Source: Microbacterium sp. MAH-37 (GTDB lineage: Bacteria; Actinomycetota; Actinomycetes; Actinomycetales; Microbacteriaceae). From it: DNA of 64,000 nucleotides. The stretch spans positions 350,864 to 414,863 of the forward strand of contig NZ_WSEN01000009.1 of NCBI RefSeq assembly GCF_009758255.1, given 5' to 3'. Within the stretch, counting starts at the first letter, position 1. Each line of letters opens with the position of its first letter. A program made the translations under genes and the position numbers. Of this stretch, positions 7,529 to 16,968 are shown one piece after another. Below the pieces are notes generated by a model that was not told the origin of the DNA, ran no database searches, and saw only the letters and a list, made by a program, of their open reading frames with translations.

Positions 7529-9903
7529 CGGACCGGGACCCGGGTGCGCAGACCCTCGACGAGCTGCGCGGCGAGCTCGCGAGCGGCCAGGCGCGTCTCC
7601 GGTGCGAGGCTCGACCAGACGATCGCCCCGCCGCCGGCGATCTGCGCGTCGTAAGGGATGCGCACGACGTGACCGACGCGCGTGGAGAAGTGCGCCTGCA
7701 GCTCGTTCAGCCGCACCAACGGTGTACCGGACGTGGACTGGTTCAGCACCACGATGGCGTCGCGCGCCTTGTCTGCGTAGCCGTTCGTCTCCAGCCAGGT
7801 CAGTGTCTCGGATGCGAGCCGCGCCTCATCGACGCTCAGCCCGGAGACGATCACGATCTGATCGGCAAGGTCGAGGGTCGCCCCCATGACGTCGTGCACG
7901 ATCCCCGTGCCCGTGTCTGTGAGCACCAGCGAGTAGTAGTGCGCCGCAACCCCGGCGACGTCACGGTAGTCGGTGTCGCTGAACGCCTCAGCCACCCGCG
8001 GGTCGCTGTCGGACGCCAGCACGTCCAGCCGGGTGTGGTCGCGGGCGACGAGCGCCGAGACGTCGTGGAAGCCCTGCACCTCGTCCTTGGCGCGCACGAG
8101 GTCACGGACGGAGTGCGTCGTCTCGCCGATGATCCGGTCGGCGAGCGTACCGCGGTCGGGGTTCGCGTCGACTGCGATCACGCGGTCGTCACGAGCATCC
8201 GCCAGTGCCATGCCCAGCAGGGCCGTGACCGTCGTCTTGCCGACGCCGCCCTTGCGGGACAGCACAGGAACGAAACGCGCGTTGCCCTGCAGAGCGCCGG
8301 CGATGCGGCCGGAGAGCTCCTTGCGTGCGCGCGCCTTCTTGCTGTCGCCGAGGTTGATGCGGCGACCGGACACCGTGTAGACGAGGTGGCTCCAGGTGCC
8401 CTCCGGCTCGGGCTTGACCATGCGGCTCGGGTCGAGCAGGCGCTCGGCCGTCAGCAGGTCGGCGCTCTCCCGCGAGGACTCGCGGGAGGCGTCTCCGATT
8501 CGCTTGGAGGCGAGGGCGATCTCGGCGGTGCGGTGCGCCTCCGCGCGAGTGCGCGGCGGCGCGGCCGCAGGGCGGGGCGCGAGGTCGCGCTGGTCGTCAG
8601 TGTCCACGGTCGTCTCCTCCTCGGGAGCGGTCAGCGCGCCGGTCGCCGCTGCCGGGACGGATGCGCCGGCGGTCGCGTCGTCCTCACGATCCTGCCCGTC
8701 GGCCGTCCCGGCGTCCAGGGCTTCGTCTTCGTCGATCGGGTCAGCGGCCTCGTCGGCGGGCTGATTCTCGGCGATGTCCTGCTCCTCGGCGGAGCTCGCC
8801 TCGACCGGATCGGTGCTGGTCACGGACGCGAGTTCGGCGCCGGCCTCGGAAGGCGGCTCCTCCACCGACTCGGGCGCGGTGCGCCCACCCGTGACGGTCT
8901 GCTCCTCGGCGGGCTCAGCCTCGTCGGCGGGATCCGCGTCCACGGCGGAGTCCTCGACAACCGGCTCGGCTTCGCCTGCCGGTACCTCGTCGGTCGGTGC
9001 GGACGCATCGGCCGGCTCAGCCTCATCGGCCGACGCCTCGTCGGGCCCGGCCTCATCAGCCGGTTCAGCCTCATCGGCCGGCTCGACCTCATCGACCGGC
9101 TCAACCTCGTCGACAAGCTCAGTCCCGCCTTCGGGTCCCTCTGCAGCGTCGGTGACGTCGGCCGGTTCGGGGCGGATCATCAGCTCCGGCTTGATGCCTG
9201 CCCCGACGTCCTCGACGTCGTGCTTCCCCGCCGCGTCGGCGGAGTCGTCAGCGTCGAAGTCCTCGAGATCCTCCTCCTCGAGGTCGCGGGCGTCGTCGCG
9301 GGAGTTCTCGGCGTCGAGAGCGTCGTCTTCTTCGTCGGATTCCTCATCGAGCCGGTCCTCCACCGGAGAGGTACGCTCGGCCTCGTCGGGTCGTTCGTCC
9401 GCGTCCTCATCGTCCGCGGCTGTCCCGGCATCCGAGTCCTCAGGGTCATCCACCTCAACGCCAGCGGCTTCGCCGCCTTCCGACGGCACGACGTCCTCGA
9501 TGACCACTTCCGCAGTCACGGCGTCGGGCTCGTCCACGACGAGGTGCGGCGCCTCCTCGGGATCCGGTTCGACGAGGTCGGCGATCACCGGCGGCTCGGT
9601 CTCAGCCGGCAGCTCGATGATGATCTCGGTGGTGTCGCGATCCAGCCGCTCGACCGTCTCCTGGTCGGCGACGCCGGACCGGTCGATGACCAGGTCGGAG
9701 ACGATCGGCTCCACGGCGATCTCGTCGCCGAGCACCTCATCGTCGTCCTCGAGGTCCTCCTCGTCGCCGCCGGTCGGCATGACGACGCTCACCTGCGCGG
9801 TGGCCCCGAGAAAGCCGATCCCGGAGTCGTCGAGTGATGCGGAGTCGTCGAGGACGCCCAGGTCGTCGTCGCCGTCCTGGTCGTCGGTCTTCTTCGGCGT
9901 CAC
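7525..9903 (-). CDS. MinD/ParA-family ATPase with long acidic repetitive N-terminal region
   Basis: 792-aa protein. Roughly residues 1-400 are low-complexity and rich in Asp, Glu, Ala and Pro, with imperfect [18 protein letters not shown] repeats. A basic linker ([20 protein letters not shown]) follows, and the C-terminal third is a MinD/ParA ATPase with the deviant Walker [13 protein letters not shown] near residue 550, [12 protein letters not shown], and [10 protein letters not shown]. The layout (disordered N-terminus plus MinD-like ATPase) recalls EspI of ESX loci, but no ESX gene is nearby. The GTG at 9903 is preferred because AGGGAG lies just upstream; an upstream ATG would run into pyc. 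It lies between pyc (43 nt upstream) and def (4-nt overlap), probably in one transcript. The function is unknown. Confidence 0.75.
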   Translation of the reverse strand: MTPKKTDDQDGDDDLGVLDDSASLDDSGIGFLGATAQVSVVMPTGGDEEDLEDDDEVLGDEIAVEPIVSDLVIDRSGVADQETVERLDRDTTEIIIELPAETEPPVIADLVEPDPEEAPHLVVDEPDAVTAEVVIEDVVPSEGGEAAGVEVDDPEDSDAGTAADDEDADERPDEAERTSPVEDRLDEESDEEDDALDAENSRDDARDLEEEDLEDFDADDSADAAGKHDVEDVGAGIKPELMIRPEPADVTDAAEGPEGGTELVDEVEPVDEVEPADEAEPADEAGPDEASADEAEPADASAPTDEVPAGEAEPVVEDSAVDADPADEAEPAEEQTVTGGRTAPESVEEPPSEAGAELASVTSTDPVEASSAEEQDIAENQPADEAADPIDEDEALDAGTADGQDREDDATAGASVPAAATGALTAPEEETTVDTDDQRDLAPRPAAAPPRTRAEAHRTAEIALASKRIGDASRESSRESADLLTAERLLDPSRMVKPEPEGTWSHLVYTVSGRRINLGDSKKARARKELSGRIAGALQGNARFVPVLSRKGGVGKTTVTALLGMALADARDDRVIAVDANPDRGTLADRIIGETTHSVRDLVRAKDEVQGFHDVSALVARDHTRLDVLASDSDPRVAEAFSDTDYRDVAGVAAHYYSLVLTDTGTGIVHDVMGATLDLADQIVIVSGLSVDEARLASETLTWLETNGYADKARDAIVVLNQSTSGTPLVRLNELQAHFSTRVGHVVRIPYDAQIAGGGAIVWSSLAPETRLAARELAAQLVEGLRTRVPVR

Positions 9904-9946
9904 GGTTCTCCCTGAAAGCTTGTGCGAGCACGTCGCCCGCCCAAGA

Positions 9947-12900
9947 TTACTGGCCTGGACTGACCACGACCAAAAGATCTCCCGCATCCACCTGCTGCGT
10001 CGGACCGATCGCGAGGCGCTCCACGACGCCGGAGACCGTCGCAGTGATGGCCGCCTCCATCTTCATCGCCTCGATCGACGCGACCGGATCGCCGGCGCGA
10101 ACCGCATCCCCCACGGCGACCTGAAGGGTGACGACGCCGGAGAACGGCGCGGCCACCTGGCCGGGTCGTGAGGCGTCGGCCTTCTCGGCCTCGTGCGCAT
10201 CGACGACGACCGACCGGTCGCGCACCGACACCGGCCGCAGCTGCCCGTTCAGGGTGGTCATCACGGTGCGCATGCCGCGCTCGTCAGCCTCGCCGACGGC
10301 CTCCAGGCCGACGTAGAGCTGCACGCCGCGATCGATCTCGATGAGATGCTCCTGCCCTGGTACCAGCCCGTACAGGTAGTCGCCGGTCTCGAGCACTGAG
10401 AGGTCGCCGTACTGCTCACGCATCCGCGCCAGCTCACGGGTCGGTGCGGGGAAGAGCAGTTCGTTCAGCCGAGCACGCCGCCCTGCGCTGTCGCCCGCGA
10501 GCGCCCGCTCGTCGTCCGCCGTGATCTCGCCGACTGCCGGGCGCACCGCGCGACCGGCGAGCACCTTGGTGCGGAACGGCTCGGGCCATCCACCCGGCAG
10601 ATCCCCCAGCTCGCCCGCCATGAACCCGACCACGGAGTCCGGCACGTCGTAGTTCTGCGGGTTCTGCTCGAAATCGGCGGGGTCAGCCTTGACGGCTGCC
10701 AGGTGCAGAGCGAGGTCGCCGACGACCTTCGACGACGGCGTGACCTTCGGCACCCGTCCGAGGATCGCGTCCGCGGCGGCGTACATGTCCTCGATGAGTT
10801 CGAAGTCCTCGGCGAGACCCAGCGCCTTCGCCTGCTGACGCAGGTTGGAGAGCTGTCCGCCCGGGATCTCGTGGTGGTACACGCGCCCGGTGGGGCCTGG
10901 CAGTCCAGATTCGAACGGCGCGTACTGGCCTCGCACCGCCTCCCAGTAGGGCTCCAGATCCGAGACGCCGGCCAGGTCGATGCCGCTGTCCCGCTCGGTG
11001 TGCGCGAGCGCGGCGACCAGTGCCGACAGCGACGGCTGACTCGTGGTGCCGGACAGCGGCGCGGATGCGGCATCCACCGCGTCCACGCCGGCGGCCGATG
11101 CCGCGAGCAGCGTCGCGAGCTGACCGCCCGCCGTGTCGTGCGTGTGCAGGTGCACCGGCAGGTCGAACCGCTCGCGCAGTGCGGTGACCAGCTTCGCCGC
11201 CGCCGCAGGGCGCAGCAGGCCCGCCATGTCCTTGATCGCCAGCACATGCGCGCCGGCCTCGACGATCTGCTCCGCCAGCCGCAGATAGTAGTCCAGGGTG
11301 TACAGGTCTTCTGCGGGGTTCAGCAGGTCGCCGGTATAGCAGAGTGCGACCTCCGCGACCGAGGTCCCCGTGGCACGCACGGCGTCGATCGCCGGACGCA
11401 TCTGGGCGACGTCGTTCAGCGCGTCGAAGATGCGGAAGATGTCGATTCCGGATGCCGCGGCCTCCTGCACGAACGCATCCGTGACCGCCGTCGGGTACGG
11501 CGTGTACCCGACCGTGTTGCGGCCGCGCAGCAGCATCTGGATCGCCACGTTCGGCAGCGCCGTGCGCAGCTTGTCGAGTCGTTCCCACGGGTCCTCGCCG
11601 AGGAAGCGGAGGGCGACGTCGTAGGTCGCGCCGCCCCAGGCCTCGACGGAGAGCAGCCCAGGCGTCAGGCGGGCGAGATACGGCGAGGCCGCGACCAGGT
11701 CGCGGGTGCGCACCCGCGTCGCCAGGAGCGACTGGTGCGCATCGCGGAAGGTGGTGTCGGTGATGGCGAGGGCGGTCTGCGCGCGCAGTTCCCTGGCGAA
11801 GCCGTCCGGTCCGAGTTCGAGCAGCCGCTGCCTCGTTCCGGCCGGCGGTTCGGTGCTCAGGTCGATCGCCGGCAGCTTGGTGCTCGGGTCGGCGGTGCCG
11901 GGGTGCGAGCCGTTCGGCCGGTTGACGGTGACGTCCACCAGCCAGTTCAGGATCTTCGATCCACGATCCTTCGACACGCGGCCCTGCAGCAGTTCCGGGC
12001 GCTCGTCGATGAACGCGGTGCTGATGTCGCCGGCGACGAAGGCCGGATCGTCGAGCAGCGCCTGCAGGAACGGGATGTTCGTGGACACCCCGCGGATGCG
12101 GAACTCGGCCAGGGCACGACGCGCCCGGGACACCGCGGCGGGGAAGTCCCGTCCACGGCAGGTGAGCTTCGACAGCATCGAGTCGAAGTGCGGGCTGATC
12201 TGCGCGCCCTGATGCACGGTGCCGCCGTCGAGGCGGATGCCTGCGCCGCCCGGAGAGCGGTAGGTGGTGATCTTGCCGGTGTCAGGGCGGAAGCCCTGCG
12301 CGGGGTCCTCCGTGGTGATCCGGCACTGCAGCGCGGCACCGCGCAGCCGGACGTCCCCCTGCTCGAGTCCGAGCTCCGCCAGGGTGGCGCCGGACGCGAT
12401 GCGGATCTGCGCCTGGACGAGGTCGACGTCGGTGATCTCCTCGGTGACCGTGTGCTCCACCTGGATGCGCGGGTTCATCTCGATGAAGACGACCTCGCCG
12501 GTGCGCTCCCCCGCCGTCTCCAGCAGGAACTCGACGGTGCCCGCGTTCACGTAGCCGATCGAACGCGCGAACGCGACGGCATGCCGGTGCAGCTCCTGCC
12601 GGACGGCATCGTCCAGGTTCGGCGCCGGCGCGATCTCGACGACCTTCTGGTGCCTGCGCTGCACGGAGCAGTCCCGCTCGAACAGGTGCACGGTCTCACC
12701 CGTGGCATCCGCCAGCACCTGCACCTCGATGTGCCGGGGGCGCAGGACGGCCTGCTCCAGGAACATCCGCGGATCGCCGAAGGCGCTCTGCGCCTCGCGC
12801 ATCGCCTCGGCGAGGGCCGGGCCCAGTTCGGCCTTCGTCTCGACCCGCCGCATCCCTCGCCCACCGCCGCCGGCGACGGCCTTCGCGAACAGCGGGAATC

Positions 12901-13354
12901 CGATCCCGTCCGACTGGCCGACGAGATCGTCCACGTCGTCTGATGCCTCGGTCGAGCGGAGCACCGGCACCCCCGCGTCGATCGCATGTCGCTTGGCCTC
13001 GACCTTGTTCCCGGCCATCTCCAGCACGTGCGCCGGCGGGCCGATGAACGCGATGCCGGCGGCGGCCGCCTTCTCGGCCAGCTCCGGATTCTCGGAGAGG
13101 AAGCCGTAGCCGGGGTAGATCGCGTCGGCACCGGACTCCACGGCGACCCGGACGATCTCGTCCACATCGAGGTAGGCGCGCACCGGATGTCCGCGCTCGC
13201 CGATCTCGTACGCCTCATCGGCCTTAAGCCGGTGCATCGAGCCGCGATCCTCGTAGGGGAACACCGCGACGGTGCGCGCCCCCACTTCGAACGCCGCCCG
13301 GAACGCACGGATGGCGATCTCTCCGCGATTGGCCACAAGGATCTTCTGGAACAT
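9947..13354 (-). CDS. pyc: Pyruvate carboxylase
   Basis: Makes oxaloacetate from pyruvate, bicarbonate and ATP, refilling the TCA cycle. The 1135-aa single chain has the biotin carboxylase part (FQKILVANRGEIA at the start, GGGGRGMR and FIEMNPRIQVEHTVTEE in the ATP-grasp), the carboxyltransferase domain from about residue 530 (ITDTTFRDAHQSL), the PYC/OADA domain, and a C-terminal biotinyl domain with the biotinylated lysine in IEAMKMEA. I take the ATG at 13354, the family start, rather than the ATG 24 nt upstream. A TAGTCT -10 at 13413-13418 would give a leader of about 50 nt. The divergent neighbour is a parA-like gene. Confidence 0.95.
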   Translation of the reverse strand: MFQKILVANRGEIAIRAFRAAFEVGARTVAVFPYEDRGSMHRLKADEAYEIGERGHPVRAYLDVDEIVRVAVESGADAIYPGYGFLSENPELAEKAAAAGIAFIGPPAHVLEMAGNKVEAKRHAIDAGVPVLRSTEASDDVDDLVGQSDGIGFPLFAKAVAGGGGRGMRRVETKAELGPALAEAMREAQSAFGDPRMFLEQAVLRPRHIEVQVLADATGETVHLFERDCSVQRRHQKVVEIAPAPNLDDAVRQELHRHAVAFARSIGYVNAGTVEFLLETAGERTGEVVFIEMNPRIQVEHTVTEEITDVDLVQAQIRIASGATLAELGLEQGDVRLRGAALQCRITTEDPAQGFRPDTGKITTYRSPGGAGIRLDGGTVHQGAQISPHFDSMLSKLTCRGRDFPAAVSRARRALAEFRIRGVSTNIPFLQALLDDPAFVAGDISTAFIDERPELLQGRVSKDRGSKILNWLVDVTVNRPNGSHPGTADPSTKLPAIDLSTEPPAGTRQRLLELGPDGFARELRAQTALAITDTTFRDAHQSLLATRVRTRDLVAASPYLARLTPGLLSVEAWGGATYDVALRFLGEDPWERLDKLRTALPNVAIQMLLRGRNTVGYTPYPTAVTDAFVQEAAASGIDIFRIFDALNDVAQMRPAIDAVRATGTSVAEVALCYTGDLLNPAEDLYTLDYYLRLAEQIVEAGAHVLAIKDMAGLLRPAAAAKLVTALRERFDLPVHLHTHDTAGGQLATLLAASAAGVDAVDAASAPLSGTTSQPSLSALVAALAHTERDSGIDLAGVSDLEPYWEAVRGQYAPFESGLPGPTGRVYHHEIPGGQLSNLRQQAKALGLAEDFELIEDMYAAADAILGRVPKVTPSSKVVGDLALHLAAVKADPADFEQNPQNYDVPDSVVGFMAGELGDLPGGWPEPFRTKVLAGRAVRPAVGEITADDERALAGDSAGRRARLNELLFPAPTRELARMREQYGDLSVLETGDYLYGLVPGQEHLIEIDRGVQLYVGLEAVGEADERGMRTVMTTLNGQLRPVSVRDRSVVVDAHEAEKADASRPGQVAAPFSGVVTLQVAVGDAVRAGDPVASIEAMKMEAAITATVSGVVERLAIGPTQQVDAGDLLVVVSPGQ

Positions 13355-13412
13355 GCACACCTCTGGATCAGTGCGCACCGAGGCGCACAGGAGCGGGGCT
13401 GAGTGTGCCCTC

Positions 13413-13418
13413 AGACTA
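13413..13418 (-). promoter_or_regulatory. -10 element (TAGTCT) upstream of pyc
   Basis: TAGTCT on the minus strand about 60 nt before the pyc ATG. It is the best -10 match in the pyc/parA divergent region for the pyc side; a -35 box is not obvious. Confidence 0.4.
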
Positions 13419-13485
13419 ACCCGTGCGCAGTGCCCGGAATCGCCGCGTTGCAGCCGGGTGAAGGAGAGTCACAGGGTCGGCACTG

Positions 13486-13491
13486 TAAGTT
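13486..13491 (+). promoter_or_regulatory. -10 element (TAAGTT) for leaderless parA-like gene
   Basis: TAAGTT ends 7 nt before the GTG at 13499. The GGAGG in between is only 2 nt from the start, too close to act as a ribosome site, so a leaderless start is more likely. Confidence 0.55.
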
Positions 13492-13498
13492 GGAGGAT

Positions 13499-14311
13499 GT
13501 GCACGTACTCAGCGTCAGCTCCCTCAAAGGAGGCGTAGGCAAGACGACCGTCACCCTCGGTCTCGCCAGCGCCGCCTTCGCCCGTGGCATCCGTACCCTC
13601 GTGGTCGACCTCGACCCGCAGTCGGACGTCTCCACCGGAATGGACATCCAGATCGCCGGCAGGCTGAACATCGCCGACGTGCTCGCCAACCCCAAGGAGA
13701 AGGTGGTCCGTCAGGCCATCACCACCAGCGGGTGGGCGAAGGTGCATCCCGGCACCATCGACGTGCTGATCGGCAGCCCGTCCGCCATCAACTTCGACGG
13801 GCCGCACCCCAGCGTGCGCGACGTGTGGAAGCTCGAGGAGGCCCTCGCCACCGTCGAGAGCGAGTACGACCTCGTCCTCATCGACTGCGCGCCCTCGCTG
13901 AACGCCCTCACCCGCACCGCCTGGGCGGCGAGCGACCGCGTCATGGTCGTCACCGAGCCCGGTCTGTTCTCCGTCGCCGCCGCCGATCGCGCGCTGCGCG
14001 CCATCGAGGAGATCCGCCGCGGACTCTCCCCGCGCCTGCAGCCGCTCGGCATCGTCGTGAATCGCGTCCGCCCGCAGTCGATCGAGCACCAGTTCCGCAT
14101 CAAGGAGCTGCGCGACATGTTCGGCCCGCTGGTGCTCTCGCCCCAGCTGCCCGAGCGCACCTCGCTGCAGCAGGCGCAGGGTGCCGCGAAACCGCTGCAC
14201 ATCTGGCCCGGTGACTCCGCGCAGGAGCTCGCCGCCGACTTCGACCAGCTGCTGGACCGCATCGTCCGGGCCGGCCGGGTGCCCGTGCCGGAGACCGGCG
14301 CTCAGGCCTGA
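13499..14311 (+). CDS. ParA-family ATPase (orphan, no ParB)
   Basis: 270-aa Walker ATPase of the ParA/Soj type: deviant Walker [16 protein letters not shown] at the very N-terminus, VVDLDPQSDVSTGMD, and LVLIDCAPSLNALT (Walker B). No ParB lies beside it, and the MerR-GarA cluster follows on the other strand. Orphan ParA proteins in actinobacteria affect septum placement or cargo positioning; a precise role cannot be read here. The GTG at 13499 was chosen because the canonical HVLSVSSLKGG N-terminus begins there and a -10 box precedes it; the frame is open 96 nt further up but with no homology-like sequence. It is one of three ParA/MinD ATPases in the window. Confidence 0.85.
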   Translation: MHVLSVSSLKGGVGKTTVTLGLASAAFARGIRTLVVDLDPQSDVSTGMDIQIAGRLNIADVLANPKEKVVRQAITTSGWAKVHPGTIDVLIGSPSAINFDGPHPSVRDVWKLEEALATVESEYDLVLIDCAPSLNALTRTAWAASDRVMVVTEPGLFSVAAADRALRAIEEIRRGLSPRLQPLGIVVNRVRPQSIEHQFRIKELRDMFGPLVLSPQLPERTSLQQAQGAAKPLHIWPGDSAQELAADFDQLLDRIVRAGRVPVPETGAQA

Positions 14312-14323
14312 CGCGCCTCTCGC

Positions 14324-14367
14324 ACATACCAAGAAACGCCCGGCTCCGGCCGGGCGTTCTCGTATGT
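14324..14367. terminator. Hairpin terminator between parA-like gene and merR gene
   Basis: A 10-bp GC stem (AACGCCCGGC with GCCGGGCGTT, 14335-14358), with an outer ACATAC/GTATGT pair, between convergent genes. Confidence 0.75.
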
Positions 14368-14381
14368 ACAGGCGGTCCGCG

Positions 14382-14930
14382 TCAGGCGGTGCGCTTGGCG
14401 CGCCGCTGCGCGAGCTCGTCGACAGGGTCAGGCGCAGTGGGATCGAGCTCGACGAGCGTCGACTCGACCTCACGGAGCACCTTGCCGACGGCGATGCCGA
14501 ACACGCCCTGACCGCGGCTGACCAGGTCGATGACCTCGTCGTTCGACGTGCACAGATAGACGGATGCGCCGTCGCTCATCAGCGTGGTGCCGGCCAGATC
14601 ACGGATGCCGGCGGCGCGGAGCTGCTCGACGGCGATCCTGATCTGCTGCAGCGAGATGCCGGTGTCCAGCAGTCGCTTGACCAGCTTGAGCACGAGGATG
14701 TCGCGGAAGCCGTAGAGGCGCTGCGAACCGGATCCGCTCGCACCGCGGACGGTGGGGACGACCAGTTCGGTGCGCGCCCAGTAGTCCAGCTGGCGGTAGG
14801 TGATGCCCGCCGCGCGAGCGGCGACCGCACCGCGGTAGCCGACCTCGTCGTCCATGGCGGGCAGACCGTCCGTGAAGAGGAGTTCGGTCACGAATCGCGG
14901 GTCTCCGGAGAGCTCATCCGCATTCATCAT
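14382..14930 (-). CDS. MerR-family transcriptional regulator (Rv1830-like)
   Basis: 182-aa regulator with an N-terminal MerR winged helix (YRGAVAARAAGITYRQLDYW, then SGSQRLYGFRDILVLKLVKRL) and a C-terminal domain with no metal-binding cysteine pattern. By order it corresponds to Rv1830 in the GarA-MerR-MerR block of mycobacteria, where a DUF151 nuclease gene lies between the two MerR genes; that gene is absent here, leaving a 117-bp gap. The ATG at 14930 follows a good GAGGAGG ribosome site. The target genes are not visible in the sequence. Confidence 0.8.
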   Translation of the reverse strand: MMNADELSGDPRFVTELLFTDGLPAMDDEVGYRGAVAARAAGITYRQLDYWARTELVVPTVRGASGSGSQRLYGFRDILVLKLVKRLLDTGISLQQIRIAVEQLRAAGIRDLAGTTLMSDGASVYLCTSNDEVIDLVSRGQGVFGIAVGKVLREVESTLVELDPTAPDPVDELAQRRAKRTA

Positions 14931-15047
14931 GTGTCCTCCTCAAGACCGGTGCCGCTCCCCCCGGAGCAGCTATCTCCACGGTAGAGCAGGGGTGGTGGTC
15001 GGGCAACGACATCCGGTGTGCGCCGGAGGTGTGTCGCAACCTGTTCG

Positions 15048-15728
15048 TTATGAGAGCATCCGCGAGAGAGCCGCGGACACCAGGATGCTGCGCACCTCGT
15101 CGATGCGCGCGGCGAGCTCAGGAGCCAGCTCTCCGGCGCGGCCGCGGGACGCGGCATCCGTGCGGCGCAGCATCGTCTGCAGCGCGGATTCGATCAGCGC
15201 CACCTCCCGCTCGGCACCCTGGCGCAGCGACCGAAGATGACGCGGCTCGATGCCGTGGCGGTCGAGGGCGACCAGGCTGCGCAGCAGCGACACGGTCTGA
15301 TCGCTGTACGTGTCGGCGGCCGCGATCAGCCCGGTGCTGACGGCGTCGTTCAGCAGCTGCGGGGCGGCGCCGGCGGCCTGCAGCAGCTCCTCGCGCCGGT
15401 ACCGGCGGGCGGGAGGTGTGATCGAGGGCGGCGGCGAGACCGGCTGTCCCTCGACGGCCTCGTCCAGCTGCTCGCGGATCACATCGAGCGGCATGTAGTG
15501 GTCGCGCTGCAGGGTGAGCGCCGTGCGCAGGCGCTCGACGTCCGCTGCCGAGAACTTCCGGTAGCCGGAGTCGGTGCGCGACGGTGTGACGATCCCTCGT
15601 CCCTCGAGGAAGCGCAGCTTGCTGGCGGTGATCTCCGGGAAGTCCGGGGTCAGCCGCGACAGCACCTGGCCGATGCTCAGCAGGCCCGCGGGCGCTGCGC
15701 GCTCACGGGCCGGGGACGATGCCGCCAT
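15048..15728 (-). CDS. ftsR: MerR-family regulator, FtsR-like (Rv1828 type)
   Basis: 226-aa protein with an N-terminal MerR DNA-binding domain (LLSIGQVLSRLTPDFPEITASK-type helix, RFLEGRGIV, SGYRKFSAADVERLR) and a long helical C-terminus. The corynebacterial homologue, FtsR, activates ftsZ expression; the mycobacterial one is Rv1828. The placement directly after the GarA gene supports this call. The start codon shares one base with the garA stop (TGATG), so the two are translationally coupled. Confidence 0.8.
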   Translation of the reverse strand: MAASSPARERAAPAGLLSIGQVLSRLTPDFPEITASKLRFLEGRGIVTPSRTDSGYRKFSAADVERLRTALTLQRDHYMPLDVIREQLDEAVEGQPVSPPPSITPPARRYRREELLQAAGAAPQLLNDAVSTGLIAAADTYSDQTVSLLRSLVALDRHGIEPRHLRSLRQGAEREVALIESALQTMLRRTDAASRGRAGELAPELAARIDEVRSILVSAALSRMLS

Positions 15729-16210
15729 CAGGCGTTCGCAGCCGCGATGTCGACCGGAGAGGCGAAGAAGTTCAGCCGGAACTTGCCGACGCGCACCTCG
15801 TAGCCGTTCTGCAGAAGACTGCGGTCGGCTCGCTCGCCGTTGACGTAGGTGCCGTTCAGCGAGCGCTGATCGATGATCTCGAACGACGTGCCGGTGCGGG
15901 TGATCTCTGCATGACGACGCGACACGGTCACATCGTCGAAGAAGATGTCCGCTTCGGGGTGGCGGCCGACCGTCGTGACATCGGCGTCCAGGAGGTATCG
16001 GGCACCGGCCAGGGCGCCTGAGCGCACCAGCAGCAGCGCCGACCCCGAGGGCAGCGCGGAGATCGCCGTCTGTTCGGCTTCGGTCAGTTCGGCTCCGAAT
16101 GGGACGAACGACAGATCGGAGTCGTGTCCGAAAGTCTGCGTCACGTCGTGGCGCTGCTCTCCGCTGCGGTGGATAGCGTCGTCGCCGTATCGGCTCTGGC
16201 GGTCAGTCAC
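15728..16210 (-). CDS. garA: FHA-domain regulator of central metabolism (GarA/OdhI-like)
   Basis: 160-aa protein: a flexible N-terminus, then an FHA domain (about residues 70-145) with the phosphothreonine-binding motifs GRHPEADIFFDD, VSRRHAEI and SLNGTYVNGE. GarA/OdhI binds and inhibits 2-oxoglutarate dehydrogenase and controls glutamate metabolism when unphosphorylated. The N-terminal phosphoacceptor, ETTSVF in mycobacteria and corynebacteria, reads DVTQTF here; Thr24 aligns with the PknB site but the adjacent PknG-type Thr and the Glu are lost. The GTG at 16210 is chosen for its AAGGAGGG ribosome site; the upstream open frame is Arg-rich filler. Coupled to ftsR by TGATG. Confidence 0.85.
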   Translation of the reverse strand: MTDRQSRYGDDAIHRSGEQRHDVTQTFGHDSDLSFVPFGAELTEAEQTAISALPSGSALLLVRSGALAGARYLLDADVTTVGRHPEADIFFDDVTVSRRHAEITRTGTSFEIIDQRSLNGTYVNGERADRSLLQNGYEVRVGKFRLNFFASPVDIAAANA

Positions 16211-16284
16211 GGGTGGCCCTCCTTCTCTCCAGACTAACGGATCCGAGCACTGCATCGGGAGGGGATGGGCGCACGGGGCGCACC

Positions 16285-16290
16285 TAGGCT
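16285..16290 (+). promoter_or_regulatory. -10 element (TAGGCT) for leaderless copC-like gene
   Basis: TAGGCT ends 6 nt before the GTG at 16297, and there is no Shine-Dalgarno. Confidence 0.6.
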
Positions 16291-16296
16291 GGGGAC

Positions 16297-16968
16297 GTGC
16301 AGACAACCTGGTCCTCTCGAAGAATCCCGCTCGCCGCCCTGTTCGCCGCGCTGCTGACCGCCGCGTTCCTCTTGGTGGCCCCGCTGTCGGCCTCCGCACA
16401 CGACGAACTCGTCTCCGCGGACCCGGCCGCCGACACGACTGTCGAGACCCTGCCCGCGCAGCTCGTGCTCACCTTCAGCGGCGACGTGCTCGATGCCGAG
16501 GGCGCCACCATGATCCAGGTGACCGATCCCGCGGGCAGCCCCGTCACCGACGGCGCACCGACCGTGGACGGGACGACCGTCACCCAGCCCCTCGCGGCGG
16601 GCGGCCCTGCCGGCGTCTACCACGTGGCGTGGAAGGTCGTCTCGGCCGACGGCCATCCGATCGCCGGGGAGTACGCCTTCACCACGGCCACCGGGTCGGC
16701 CGTGACCACACCCACTCCGACCACCGCGCCGACGCCGGAGCAGACGACGCCCGAAGCGAGCCCCGCTCCCACGGTGACCGTCACCGCGACGCCGGCGCCC
16801 GCCCCGAGCACCGCATCGCCGATCTGGCTGTGGGTGCTGCTGATCGTGGCCGTCCTCGTCGTCGCCGGCATCACCGTCTGGCTGGGCATGCGCCGCAGGC
16901 CGGCCGACGGCGAGCCCGCTGCGTCATCCGACGATGCCGCCGCCTCCACCGACCCCTCGGAACGATAG
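16297..16968 (+). CDS. Secreted CopC-domain protein with C-terminal membrane anchor
   Basis: 223-aa exported protein: Arg-Arg signal peptide with a hydrophobic core, cleaved after SASA, then a CopC fold starting HDELVSADPAADTTV (the N-terminal His is the usual Cu(II) ligand) and containing VVSADGHPIAGEYAFTT. A Thr/Pro-rich linker and a C-terminal helix (WLWVLLIVAVLVVAGITVWLG) with a positive tail anchor it to the membrane. CopC proteins bind copper outside the membrane, often with CopD, which is not next to it here. Its stop codon lies inside the -10 element of the following lpd gene. Confidence 0.85.
   Translation: MQTTWSSRRIPLAALFAALLTAAFLLVAPLSASAHDELVSADPAADTTVETLPAQLVLTFSGDVLDAEGATMIQVTDPAGSPVTDGAPTVDGTTVTQPLAAGGPAGVYHVAWKVVSADGHPIAGEYAFTTATGSAVTTPTPTTAPTPEQTTPEASPAPTVTVTATPAPAPSTASPIWLWVLLIVAVLVVAGITVWLGMRRRPADGEPAASSDDAAASTDPSER

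Noticed and set aside
8800..9200. Repeats in the acidic region as a CRISPR or insertion sequence
   Set aside because: The units are short, imperfect and in frame with a protein repeat.
7468..9837. 789-codon frame opposite the MinD-like gene
   Set aside because: It mirrors the acidic repeats; no domains, and the opposite strand has a clear ATPase with a ribosome site.
10703..12943. 746-codon frame opposite pyc
   Set aside because: Arg/Ala/Gln-rich shadow of an intact pyruvate carboxylase.
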